In this document: one piece after another, positions 15,674-23,564 of the stretch
Position numbering within the stretch: position 1 is the stretch's first letter
Layout: every line of letters begins with the position of its first letter
Assembly: GCA_902492015.1 (NCBI GenBank)
Contig: CABUJR010000016.1
Span: forward strand, 1 to 31,281
Length of the DNA: 31,281 bases
From: an uncultured Eubacteriales bacterium
GTDB taxonomy: Bacteria > Bacillota > Clostridia > TANB77 > CAG-508
Reading direction: 5' to 3'
Notes under the pieces: model-generated
Database searches by the model: none
Told to the model about the DNA's origin: nothing
Seen by the model: only the letters and a program-made list of their open reading frames with translations
Made by a program: the position numbers and the translations under genes

Positions 15674-15829
15674 TATTTTTGGTTCACCTCAACTGAAAAT
15701 TAGTTTTCATGTTTTCGGCATAAAAATAAAGTTATTATTTAGTAAAACTGCGAAGTGAGGCTCTATAGAAAGTGAAGCTTATAAATTAATTGAATATGAA
15801 AATTTATTATTAAAAGGAGATTTTAAAAT

Positions 15830-16276
15830 ATGAAAAATAATAAAGTATATAAAGAATTTAAAATAAAAAATGTTCAAGGTTATAACTATAGTAAAGGTTA
15901 TTATAAAAATAAAAACAGAAATAATAAGAAAACAGGATTTAACTTGGATACAGCATTATCAAATAAATTAGACAGAGAATTTAAAGAATTTTGTAAAAAT
16001 ATTATGAAAAAAGATAAACAAGCTATTTTAAATAGTGCTTATGAAATTACTGTAAAAGAAGAACTAAAAGAAGAATTAAAAAATATGAATTTATATAGTG
16101 CAGAGAAAGAAATGTTATTTCTTCAAGATGATATATTAAATGAATTTTATCACGACTGGTTAGACTGTGACACACCACTTGGAGAGTCAATGCAACCTTG
16201 TTTGCAAGAATCTATCGCTACATTAACAAAATATATCGGAAAGAAAATAAAAAATAATAATGAACAAGAAAGATAG
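15830..16276 (+). CDS. Small protein of the mobilization operon, function unknown
   Basis: The 148-residue product has a basic, Asn/Lys-rich N-terminus (about 1-38) and a helical acidic remainder (EELKEELKNMNLYSAEKEM, then DDILNEFYHDWLDCDTPLGE). I do not recognise a named family with certainty. AAAAGGAGATTTTAAA precedes the ATG. It ends 9 nt before the MobV relaxase gene, so both belong to one operon that continues through xis and int. The basic N-terminus and location suggest a mobilization accessory protein, possibly an oriT-binding or regulatory partner; this is inference. Before the IS inserted, the gene would have begun about 140 bp from the oriT hairpin. Confidence 0.7.
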   Translation: MKNNKVYKEFKIKNVQGYNYSKGYYKNKNRNNKKTGFNLDTALSNKLDREFKEFCKNIMKKDKQAILNSAYEITVKEELKEELKNMNLYSAEKEMLFLQDDILNEFYHDWLDCDTPLGESMQPCLQESIATLTKYIGKKIKNNNEQER

Positions 16277-16285
16277 TGATTTATT

Positions 16286-17293
16286 ATGAGTTTTGCAATT
16301 ATCAGAAATACTAATTACAAAAAAGATAATTTGGCAGGACTATATAAGCATAATGAAAGAAAAAATACAAACTATTCAAATAAGAATATTGATAAATCTA
16401 AATTTTCTCTTAATTATTCACTAAAGAAATGTAATACAACATACTTAAATGCTTTTAAAACTTTACAAAATCAATACGACTTAAAAGGTAGAGTAATTAG
16501 TACAACTAATATTCTTTGCGAATATGTAATTACTTCTGATAAAGAATTCTTTGAAAAAATTGGAGAAAAAGAAACTTACAGATATTTTAAAACAGCTTAT
16601 AAATTCGTTTCTAGCTATCAAAATTTAGGAGAAGAATTTATAGTTTCTGCTAAAGTACATAATGACGAGGCAACACCTCATTTACATATAGTTTTTATAC
16701 CAGTTGTCCACAAATTAGATACAAAAAGTGGAAAACAAATAAACAAAATTGCTTGCTCTGAATATTGGAAAGGAAAAGACAGTTATAAAAGACTTCAAGA
16801 TAATTTTTATAGTTATATGACAAAATCTGGTTTTGATTTAGAAAGAGGACAAAAAGGTAATATACATATTGAAACAGATAAACTGAAAAAAATAACAAAT
16901 TATGAAGTACAAAAATATGAAATGCAAAGTATTAATTTAGAGCAAGAAAAAGAAATAATTGATACAGAAGAATTAAAAAAAGAATACAAAAGAGTAATAA
17001 GAAAGTTTAATACTTTAGCAACTCAATATACTAGAATAAAAAATTTAACAGATACTACAAACGAAAGATTAGAAGATATTGAAATAGAAAATCATAATAT
17101 AAAACTTGAAAATTCAAGACTAAAGCAAGAAAATAAAAACTTAAAAAATTATATAAATAAAAGTATTGAGTGGATGTCTTTAATATTAAACTGGTCTATG
17201 GATAGAGTAAATAAAATGATAAACAAATTTATAGAAAGAAAGGAAGATGTAAAAGATGAACGAAAACATAAACTTAAATCAAACAAAAGATAA
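16286..17293 (+). CDS. MobV-family relaxase (Mob_Pre, plasmid recombination/mobilization protein)
   Basis: The 335-residue protein nicks oriT and pilots single-stranded DNA into a recipient. Motif I includes H22 (LYKHNERKN), the position of the catalytic histidine in pMV158 MobM. Motif III, HNDEATPHLHIVF (residues 125-137), holds the metal-binding histidines and acidic residues. A long coiled coil (about 220-290) and a basic C-terminus follow, as in MobM-like proteins with multimerization tails. A MobV-type oriT is present at 14183-14217. The element has no transfer apparatus, so a helper conjugative element is required. Its 3' end overlaps the excisionase gene by 38 nt. Confidence 0.92.
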   Translation: MSFAIIRNTNYKKDNLAGLYKHNERKNTNYSNKNIDKSKFSLNYSLKKCNTTYLNAFKTLQNQYDLKGRVISTTNILCEYVITSDKEFFEKIGEKETYRYFKTAYKFVSSYQNLGEEFIVSAKVHNDEATPHLHIVFIPVVHKLDTKSGKQINKIACSEYWKGKDSYKRLQDNFYSYMTKSGFDLERGQKGNIHIETDKLKKITNYEVQKYEMQSINLEQEKEIIDTEELKKEYKRVIRKFNTLATQYTRIKNLTDTTNERLEDIEIENHNIKLENSRLKQENKNLKNYINKSIEWMSLILNWSMDRVNKMINKFIERKEDVKDERKHKLKSNKR

Positions 17294-17513
17294 AACATTA
17301 AATATAGAAGAAGTATTAATAAAAGAATTAATAAATAATATTGAAAATCCTTATAAATTATTAACTGTAAATGATGTTTCAAAAGACCTAAATATAGGAA
17401 TAAACACAGCTTATACATTATTTAAAAACAAACAATTTCCATCTATTAAAGTTGGAAAAAATAGGAAAATAACACTATTAGCTTATACTTTATGGAAATT
17501 GCATAAAAACTAA
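17256..17513 (+). CDS. Excisionase-type DNA-binding protein of element 2
   Basis: This 85-residue protein has a leader of about 34 residues, then a MerR/Xis-like winged helix: LLTVNDVSKDLNIGINTAYTLF is the helix-turn-helix and PSIKVGKNRKITLLAYTLWKL the wing and last helix. It begins inside the relaxase gene with AAAGGAAG upstream and ends 18 nt before the integrase. That is the usual xis-int arrangement and gives coordinated excision and mobilization. It is only distantly similar to the element 1 excisionase. Confidence 0.83.
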   Translation: MNENINLNQTKDKTLNIEEVLIKELINNIENPYKLLTVNDVSKDLNIGINTAYTLFKNKQFPSIKVGKNRKITLLAYTLWKLHKN

Positions 17514-17531
17514 AGAGAGGAGATATTTTAT

Positions 17532-18734
17532 ATGGCAGTAAAAGGAAGTAGCGAAGGATATATATTCTTTAATAAACAAAGAAAACGTTGGAACGCACAA
17601 TATATAGAATATGATGAAAACACAGGAAAAAGTATGAGGAAAACTAAAAGTTTTAAAACTGAAGATGACGCAAAAAAATATTTAAAAACAATTATGTATC
17701 AAAAGGAAAATCCTTTGTTTATTGAACATAATGGAATACCTATATGTGAAATAATGAAATCAAATTTAAGACTAAAATTAGATACAAATCAGATAACCTC
17801 TACACAATATGGTAGAGTTATGAGAACTATTGAAAAAATCGAAAAAACTTCAATAGGTAATAAAAATATAGATGAGATAACAGCAGAAGAATTACAAGTT
17901 TATATAAATGCTCAAAAACATTTAAGCAATTCATCAATAAGCAAAATATATCAACAATTTAATCAAGCATTTAAAATAGCAATAAATAAAGGATACTTAA
18001 TGCAAAATCCTATGATAAATGTAATAAAACCTAAAAGCTTAAAAGACAATAAAATAGTAAGAGCTTTAACAGTTGAAGAACAACAAAACTTTACTAATTA
18101 TTTATTAAATAAAACTATAGATGACTGTAAGTATAAAAACGTATTTTTAATTCAAATGTATATGGGCTTAAGAGTTGGAGAAACTCTTGCTTTAACAATT
18201 CACGATATTGACTTAAAAAACAAAAGATTAAATGTGCATAGAACTTTAACTACAGATGAAAATAATGCTATAATTATGGGAAATAAAACAAAAACTTATG
18301 CTGGAAAAAGAATTTTACCAATTCCAGATTTCCTTTATCCATATATAATAGAACAAATGAAAAAAGCTGAAAGTCAAAACAATAATGAAGAGAAACTATT
18401 ATTTAAACCTATTAATCAAAAATACACTCGAAGAACAAATGTAAATTCAGAACTTCAAAGAATTTTAAAATCGCAGTTTGGAATAACTGGTATTTCTACA
18501 CATAGCTTAAGACACAGCTATGGTACAAGGTGTGTAGAAAGTGGTATGGCTCCTGTTGTAGTGCAAAGGCTAATGGGACATACAGATATTACAGTAACAT
18601 TAAATACTTACACATCTGTATTTGATAAATTTAAAGAAGCTGAATTAGATAAAGTAAATAAATATTATTTGAATGAAAATTTAATATCAACAAGTGAAAA
18701 TCTATTACTAAATAATGAAAAAGATTTAATATAA
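17532..18734 (+). CDS. Tyrosine integrase of element 2
   Basis: The 400-residue recombinase has an N-terminal AP2-like arm-binding domain (about 8-55), a SAM-like core-binding domain (about 70-165) and a catalytic domain with R214 (MGLRVGE), K254, H324-x2-R327 (HSLRH), H350 and nucleophile Y360. AGAGAGGAGA precedes the ATG. It is the last gene of the mobilization operon and lies 244 bp from the right-hand attachment repeat. It is clearly different in sequence from the element 1 integrase, which agrees with their apparently different crossover points in the tRNA gene. Confidence 0.93.
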   Translation: MAVKGSSEGYIFFNKQRKRWNAQYIEYDENTGKSMRKTKSFKTEDDAKKYLKTIMYQKENPLFIEHNGIPICEIMKSNLRLKLDTNQITSTQYGRVMRTIEKIEKTSIGNKNIDEITAEELQVYINAQKHLSNSSISKIYQQFNQAFKIAINKGYLMQNPMINVIKPKSLKDNKIVRALTVEEQQNFTNYLLNKTIDDCKYKNVFLIQMYMGLRVGETLALTIHDIDLKNKRLNVHRTLTTDENNAIIMGNKTKTYAGKRILPIPDFLYPYIIEQMKKAESQNNNEEKLLFKPINQKYTRRTNVNSELQRILKSQFGITGISTHSLRHSYGTRCVESGMAPVVVQRLMGHTDITVTLNTYTSVFDKFKEAELDKVNKYYLNENLISTSENLLLNNEKDLI

Positions 18735-18934
18735 TCATTATCCTTATGTTGTTTGAAGCCTGAAACCATTGATACTACTATTGTTTCAAAGACTTACTCA
18801 AACAAAACACAAACAAATCTTACTGTTTACATAAATTGTTTGAGTGGTTGTTTAAAAGTTAATAAAAATTAATATTTGTGAAAAAAGGTTAACAACAGTG
18901 AAAGTACTGAAAAATAAGCTTTTTCTCAAAAATA

Positions 18935-18970
18935 GAAAAACCGTTAATTTTTAAAAATTAACGGTTTTTC
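18935..18970. terminator. Perfect 18-bp hairpin between integrase 2 and the tRNA remnant
   Basis: GAAAAACCGTTAATTTTT (18935-18952) pairs with its exact complement to 18970. It ends in T tracts both ways, so it can stop the integrase transcript and also serve as terminator for a tRNA on the minus strand. The DNA between 18735 and 18934 holds no gene; several TGTTTGA/TCAAACA-like words there may be integrase arm sites. Confidence 0.85.
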
Positions 18971-18977
18971 ACTATTC

Positions 18978-18990
18978 TTTGGTTGCGGGG
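18978..18990 (-). repeat. Right attachment core of element 2
   Basis: TTTGGTTGCGGGG is identical to 10449-10461. Here it continues into the T-arm of a tRNA, so this is the side on which insertion of element 2 kept the tRNA body joined to its 3' end. Confidence 0.65.
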
Positions 18991-19025
18991 GTAAGACTCG
19001 AACTTACGACCTTCGGGTTATGAGC
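18980..19025 (-). pseudogene. 3' half of a tRNA gene with CAU anticodon (Met or Ile2), cut in the anticodon region
   Basis: Reversed, this reads: anticodon loop CTCATAA, the 3' stem strand CCCGA, variable loop, T-arm GTAAG/CTTAC around TTCGAGT, acceptor strand CCCCGCA, A, CCA. The 5' anticodon-stem strand should be TCGGG, but the adjoining DNA reads CCTCG, and no D-arm or acceptor 5' strand follows. The break near position 31-32 is a common crossover point of tRNA-targeting integrases. A complete copy should exist at the far end of element 3. Confidence 0.85.
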
Positions 19026-19253
19026 GAGGTTTGACCGGTTTTTGTGGTTTTGTGAAAATTAGAGTTTTTGTTGGTATTTCAGTATTTACGAGAGTTTTGG
19101 CTTGTAGAACATTTGTGTCTTTTTATGGTATTTTTGGAGTAGATTTTACCCAATTTTTACCCAATGGGTATGGTACATTTGTTCTTAGAAAATTGGCTCT
19201 TGTAAGAGATATTTTTATTGAGAAAAATTTTAATTTTTAGGAGGATTTAGATT
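19026..19253. other. Non-coding left end of element 3 with an 11-bp-period direct repeat
   Basis: The plus strand is unusually rich in G and T and differs from both sides. TTTTACCCAA occurs at 19144-19153 and 19155-19164, spaced 11 bp, likely integrase or Xis arm sites. An open frame at 19031-19240 lacks a ribosome site and protein character, so I do not call it. Confidence 0.45.
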
Positions 19254-19547
19254 ATGAATAATTTAAGAGAAGTTAATGATGATATTTTGAAAGATTGGTT
19301 AGAATCTAGAGAGGAAACTTTGTGTTGCACTTTAAGTGCTGAGGACAAAAAGCATTTTGTTTATTTTGATGAGATCTCTGAGAGGATTTTAAAAAATGTT
19401 CCTGAGCAGAATAAAAAGTATGTTAAGAAACAACTTGATCTGCTTGATGAGAATTTTATGGATTATATTTTCTATTGGAATGAGAAATATTATAGGAATG
19501 GATTTTGTGATGGGGTACAGTTGATTGGTGGGAGCTTTGATAATTAA
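19254..19547 (+). CDS. Small acidic protein of unknown function
   Basis: The 97-residue product is acidic and helical with no signal peptide or membrane segment. A distinct end, NEKYYRNGFCDGVQLIGG, resembles small element-borne proteins that finish with a GF-x-G-x-x-L pattern, but I cannot name a family with confidence. TTAGGAGG precedes the ATG. It is the only rightward gene in this part of element 3 and converges on the HEPN-like gene, with a strong terminator between them. Confidence 0.6.
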   Translation: MNNLREVNDDILKDWLESREETLCCTLSAEDKKHFVYFDEISERILKNVPEQNKKYVKKQLDLLDENFMDYIFYWNEKYYRNGFCDGVQLIGGSFDN

Positions 19548-19560
19548 TTAAATATATTTT

Positions 19561-19600
19561 CCAAAGTTTTTTCAAAATTTTGAAAAAACTTTGGATTTTT
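19561..19600. terminator. Bidirectional terminator between convergent genes
   Basis: CCAAAGTTTTTTCAAAA (19561-19577) is followed directly by its exact complement (19578-19594), with T-rich DNA on both outer sides. It lies between the small acidic gene and the HEPN-like gene. Confidence 0.82.
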
Positions 19601-19636
19601 ATATACTTTTTTAAATTAGTAAAAATATAAATTTCT

Positions 19637-21058
19637 CTATTTAATAATATTTCTTAAATGTTGAACCTTCTGCATAAGCTTTTCATTTTTTCTTAACTCT
19701 GATAAGCTATTGTTGTAACCCTCTAATTCATTTATTAATTCAATAAATAATGGTGAAGTTACATTTGCCTTAGCTATTTTCAATAACTCTTTATACTGTT
19801 TTATACATAAAGAGAATTGTAATTTGCTGGATATTTTATCTATTGAAAAAGAAGTAACTGCTAATAAAAATTGTCTTTGTGAAAATTTATTTATTAGTTC
19901 TCTATATATGGTGTCCGCTCCCCAACAGATACCATTTCCATTAGTTAAAAATGCATCTATTATGACTTTTATGTAATAATCATTTATAGAAGTAGGAACT
20001 GCATTATTTCCCAACAGCCCTTTTATATGCTCTGCATATGGAGGTTCTAAATAAAAATTATTCATTGGTGCATTATGTGCTATGTATAAATGTTCTAATT
20101 CAATTTTTAATTCAGCAACTTTTATATTATCTGGTAAATATGACTCTGCATCTACAATTTGTAAAAACTCTCTAGCTAATTTTGCTTCGTTTTGATCGTT
20201 ATTTACTTGAAATTTACCGAACTTAATGCCCAAATTCCATTTATTTTCCTCTGAAACTATATTCCATAGCTTTGGCAATAACATCTTTATATTTCTTCTT
20301 GTTTCAATGGTTGTATCCTCTCTACAATATATTCCAAAAAATCCATTACAAAGTGAATCTGCTTTATCAAATGTTAAATCTCCAAAAAATTCACTTATTA
20401 TTTCGGCTTCTGTGTCAGTTATTTCATTATTTTTTATATTATAAAGAAGTTTTCTAATCTCAATAGTAATATTAGATAATGGTAATGATATTACTTCTTT
20501 TATACATGTTTCAAGCCATGAAATTAATTGAAGACCTGTTAACTCTACCTGATTAGGATGAGCTGCACTTGCCCAGTTTCTCATAAATTTTATATTATCT
20601 AGCATTCGATATCCTATGTCCGATATCAAACCTATTTCTTTTGCTCCTTGTATCAATTCGCTATCATCTATTTTTGCCAAATCAGCTTCAGTTGATAATT
20701 TATTTCTTTTATCTGATGTTACTGCTAAATCAAAAAAATATTGTATGTCATATTGAGCAATTCTGTATCTCAATTGGTTAACAGTTTCATCCCACAAATA
20801 ATTTAACGCAGCATCAAATAATCCAGCACTTACTGCTGATAAAAACTTTGATATGTAGGTAGATTTTATAGCAATATCTGGCTCTAGTAAGTCAACTACA
20901 TCTTCAATATTCTTAAAAACTTTTTTTCTTTCTTCAACACCAACTAATATATTTTCTGTTGGCAAACCTAGATAATTATATATATTTAACATTTTTTCAT
21001 CATATTCCGTTAAATTTTTTGCTATCTCATTATTATTTAGAACTATTAAATCATTCAT
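19637..21058 (-). CDS. HEPN-like domain protein paired with a Fic protein (candidate RNase toxin or defence factor)
   Basis: The 473-residue protein is helical and not otherwise recognised. Residues about 75-185 look like a HEPN domain: a helical bundle containing RNWASAAH (R160 to H167), which fits the R-x4-6-H active-site motif of HEPN RNases. The C-terminal 280 residues are unassigned. The ATG at 21058 is chosen because AAAGGAGAAG lies 7 nt upstream and it leaves a 20-nt gap after the fic gene; a longer frame from 21133 would overlap fic. The pair probably forms one operon from the promoter near 22039. A role as an abortive-infection or toxin component is inference from motif and neighbourhood. 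Confidence 0.6.
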   Translation of the reverse strand: MNDLIVLNNNEIAKNLTEYDEKMLNIYNYLGLPTENILVGVEERKKVFKNIEDVVDLLEPDIAIKSTYISKFLSAVSAGLFDAALNYLWDETVNQLRYRIAQYDIQYFFDLAVTSDKRNKLSTEADLAKIDDSELIQGAKEIGLISDIGYRMLDNIKFMRNWASAAHPNQVELTGLQLISWLETCIKEVISLPLSNITIEIRKLLYNIKNNEITDTEAEIISEFFGDLTFDKADSLCNGFFGIYCREDTTIETRRNIKMLLPKLWNIVSEENKWNLGIKFGKFQVNNDQNEAKLAREFLQIVDAESYLPDNIKVAELKIELEHLYIAHNAPMNNFYLEPPYAEHIKGLLGNNAVPTSINDYYIKVIIDAFLTNGNGICWGADTIYRELINKFSQRQFLLAVTSFSIDKISSKLQFSLCIKQYKELLKIAKANVTSPLFIELINELEGYNNSLSELRKNEKLMQKVQHLRNIIK

Positions 21059-21078
21059 AACTCTTCTCCTTTTACTAA

Positions 21079-22008
21079 TTATCTCAAAAAATATTTCATC
21101 ATTTCTGTATATTGATCCTGCGCATTTAGGCAAGTATCTATTAAATATCCTTTTTCTTTATTAGTTTGATATTGATTCAATCCTCTATAATAGAATAGCT
21201 TATCTTTGTCTAAAATAATAAATGGTACTATATTATTTTTTAAACATTCTTTAAAGGCAATTATTCTACCAACTCTACCATTTCCATCTTGAAACGGATG
21301 TATCTTTTCAAATTTAGCATGAAATTCTATTATTTCATTTATTGTAACTTGTTTCAAAGACTCATACCATTCCAATAATTTTTTCATATCTCGCTCAACA
21401 TTTTTAGGATCTGTAGTTTTTAGTCCCCCTACTTCATTTGGTAATTTCTTATAATCTCCAACAACAAACCAATCTTTTCTACTGTCTGATGTTCCTTCTT
21501 TTAATATCTTGTGAAACTCTTTTATCATCTTTTCAGTTAACTTTTTACCTGCTATATCTAACATATAATCAACTAATTTAAAATGATTAGCCGTTTCTAA
21601 TACATCATCTAAATCTGTAATAGAATCTTTTTCTGCCAATAAGGTGTTAGTTTCATAAATATATCTAGTCTGATCTTCTGTAAGCTTACTCCCTTCAATA
21701 TGATTTGTATTATATGCAAATGTAATTTGAGTATTATGATATAGATTTCCTTTTAATTTCATATTTTTTTGTTCTCTTAATACTTCTAAAATATTTATTT
21801 TAGATATATTAAAATCATCTTCTTTAATCAATTCATCAATAGAAACATTAAATATTTCAGCTAATTTTTTTAATGATTCAATATTAGGTTCTAATGTTCC
21901 AGATTCATATTTAGAAACTGTAGCTGGTTTCACTCCTAATGATTCTGCAATTTCAACTTGCGTCATGTTTTTACTTTCTCTATATAATTTTATTTTTTCT
22001 CCTAACAT
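21079..22008 (-). CDS. HTH-Fic protein (AMP-transferase fold) with an internal inhibitory motif
   Basis: The 309-residue protein fuses an XRE helix-turn-helix (residues 1-57, TQVEIAESLGVKPATVSKYE) to a Fic domain. The active-site motif HPFQDGNGRVGR is complete at 237-248, so catalysis (usually AMP transfer to a protein hydroxyl) is likely possible. An inhibitory-helix motif TNHIEG (101-106) fits (S/T)xxxE(G/N) and lies before the Fic core, as in self-inhibited class II proteins. The ATG at 22008 follows AAAAGGAGAG. The HTH suggests the protein represses its own promoter, where two candidate operators are seen. It precedes the HEPN-like gene in one operon. Confidence 0.88.
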   Translation of the reverse strand: MLGEKIKLYRESKNMTQVEIAESLGVKPATVSKYESGTLEPNIESLKKLAEIFNVSIDELIKEDDFNISKINILEVLREQKNMKLKGNLYHNTQITFAYNTNHIEGSKLTEDQTRYIYETNTLLAEKDSITDLDDVLETANHFKLVDYMLDIAGKKLTEKMIKEFHKILKEGTSDSRKDWFVVGDYKKLPNEVGGLKTTDPKNVERDMKKLLEWYESLKQVTINEIIEFHAKFEKIHPFQDGNGRVGRIIAFKECLKNNIVPFIILDKDKLFYYRGLNQYQTNKEKGYLIDTCLNAQDQYTEMMKYFLR

Positions 22009-22038
22009 AATAAAAACTCTCCTTTTCATTATAATAAT

Positions 22039-22106
22039 ATTATATCATATTATTTCTAAAAAAGAAAGTTTTATTTAACTATTTTATAATTATTTCCAAA
22101 ATAGAA
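22039..22106 (-). promoter_or_regulatory. fic-operon promoter region with two TTC-N7-GAA operators 40 bp apart
   Basis: On the minus strand a -10 TATAAT occupies 22039-22044; no good -35 is visible. TTC-N7-GAA palindromes occur at 22054-22066 and 22094-22106, each with an ATTATTTC-type flank. The nearer one covers the place of the -35. Spacing of about four helical turns fits cooperative repression by the HTH domain of the Fic protein. Confidence 0.5.
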
Positions 22107-22130
22107 CTATATATTCTGTTATATACTAAC

Positions 22131-23564
22131 TTAATAAAATAAATTTTCTTTCATTTCAATAACCTTTTTATCTATTTCTAAAAAATCATATACAGATGCA
22201 AAAATTACTTGATGTTCTTTAAAATCACGCTCTAATATCTTTATCATAGCAATAGAAGCATTACTTGTTAATTCATTAGTTCGTGGTGAATCAATTATTA
22301 TAGGTAAATTAAGTCCATATCTATTTTTAATTTCTAATAAATATGCAATCTTAAAAGAAAATGACATATGTGTCAAAATTCTTCCTGTTTTGCCTTTTAA
22401 TTTATTTGTTAATACAAATTTAGAACTATCGCCAATATATTCATCAAATTTTAATTCTTTGGCATATTTTTTTATAGTATTATAAATTGAATTCAAATAC
22501 ATGTTATTTTCTGATAATATATTATGCAATTCATTCATCAATTTTTGTTTTCTTCTTGTTAATTGTCCAATTATCTTATCCATTTGTTTTTCATTAATAT
22601 TGACATCTTTTAGCATCTCATCAACTTCTTCAGCGACAGTCTTTACATTGAATAATATATTTCTATCATTTAATTCATCTTCAATTTTATTTATTTCGTT
22701 TTTAATTTTACTTAAATTTATTTCTAATTCTTTTTTTCTTGTTTCATAGAAAATCTGATTTTCATTATAATTTAATATATTATCTTTAGATAGTTTAACG
22801 GAATTATCATTAGAAATTTTTACATATATATCTAACTTTTCAAGGTAATCAACTAATTTTTTATTATCTTTTAAAATGCCACTAACATCTTTAATATCAT
22901 TTTTTATTTCAGCCTCTCTTATTTTAAGTAATTTTAATTGACTATATAACTCGCTATCATCACTTTTGGTATATGATGTAACTTCTTCAATAATATTTTC
23001 ACTTTTATATTCCGCAATACTTTTTAGTGATCTATATTTTCGTATTTCATCTTCTATCTTTTTTATTTCATTATTAATTGAAGAAACATCTTTATCGGAT
23101 AATGCAGAAATAAAATCTTCTATATTAAATCTGTTTTTTCCTATAATTATTCCTCTGTTTAGAAGAGTCCATCCTTTTTCTTGGTCAATATAAAAAATAG
23201 CTAATAAATTATTTAGAATCATAATTTCACTTATGTTAAAAATTTTAGAATGTAGCTCATATAATTGTTCAGGTACTATATAAGTTATTTTCTCATTTTT
23301 TTCATTCAAAACAACAATATCTCCTTTTCGTTCAAGTGAATATTGTTGTTCATTTTCTATTATATCTATATGTATAAAAAAATCATCAAAAGTCTTTATT
23401 CCATCTGTTGCAGGTATGTTATATCCTAGCCCGAATAGTATTGCTCTTAGCAAAGTTGTTTTCCCTTTTGAATTTTCTTTACTATAAATCAAATTAATCT
23501 TATCATCAAAAACAAATTCTCTATATTCATCTTTCCTTTGAATAATAACTTTTCTAATTTTCAT
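22131..23564 (-). CDS. SMC/Rad50-like ABC ATPase of a two-gene defence module
   Basis: The 477-residue protein has a split ABC ATPase head: an N-terminal strand and Walker A (SKENSKGKTT, residues 28-37), a coiled-coil middle (about 165-370), and a C-terminal Walker B (LPIIIDSPR, D425) with a following switch region (VIFASVYDF). It is shorter than most SMC or LmuB proteins and shows no zinc-hook cysteines. It resembles the ATPases of Lamassu and ABC-three-component systems. The ATG at 23564 lies inside the end of the nuclease gene (11-nt overlap), so translation is coupled; a TTG at 23582 is a weaker alternative. It probably senses DNA ends or structures and controls the nuclease partner. Confidence 0.75.
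   Translation of the reverse strand: MKIRKVIIQRKDEYREFVFDDKINLIYSKENSKGKTTLLRAILFGLGYNIPATDGIKTFDDFFIHIDIIENEQQYSLERKGDIVVLNEKNEKITYIVPEQLYELHSKIFNISEIMILNNLLAIFYIDQEKGWTLLNRGIIIGKNRFNIEDFISALSDKDVSSINNEIKKIEDEIRKYRSLKSIAEYKSENIIEEVTSYTKSDDSELYSQLKLLKIREAEIKNDIKDVSGILKDNKKLVDYLEKLDIYVKISNDNSVKLSKDNILNYNENQIFYETRKKELEINLSKIKNEINKIEDELNDRNILFNVKTVAEEVDEMLKDVNINEKQMDKIIGQLTRRKQKLMNELHNILSENNMYLNSIYNTIKKYAKELKFDEYIGDSSKFVLTNKLKGKTGRILTHMSFSFKIAYLLEIKNRYGLNLPIIIDSPRTNELTSNASIAMIKILERDFKEHQVIFASVYDFLEIDKKVIEMKENLFY

Larger units (their letters stand above)
14218..15691 (-). mobile_element. IS3-family (IS150-like) insertion sequence, 1474 bp
   Basis: The ends are imperfect inverted repeats starting TGAAGTGACCCAC on the left and TGAGGTGAACCAA on the right, with TTGGACAA conserved (21 of 26 bases). 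They end in the TG...CA expected of IS3 elements. The flanking ACT (14215-14217 and 15692-15694) is a 3-bp target duplication. Intact orfA and orfB with a frameshift signal suggest it may still be active. Confidence 0.88.
10462..18990. mobile_element. Mobilizable integrative element 2, about 8.5 kb
   Basis: It is bounded by 13-bp direct repeats derived from a tRNA 3' end (10449-10461 and 18978-18990). It contains a pMV158-type oriT, a MobV relaxase, an excisionase and an integrase at its right end. Cargo is a Spo0A-C-like gene, a secreted protein and a sigma/anti-sigma pair, plus a secondary IS insertion. No type IV secretion genes are present, so transfer would need a helper. Confidence 0.65.

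Noticed and set aside
18980..19025. Functional tRNA gene
   Set aside because: Only the 3' half is present; the 5' anticodon-stem strand does not pair and no D-arm or 5' acceptor strand follows.
19031..19240. 69-codon plus-strand frame at the left end of element 3
   Set aside because: It has no ribosome site, an odd G/T-driven composition, and starts within bases of the tRNA break and crosses the direct repeats.
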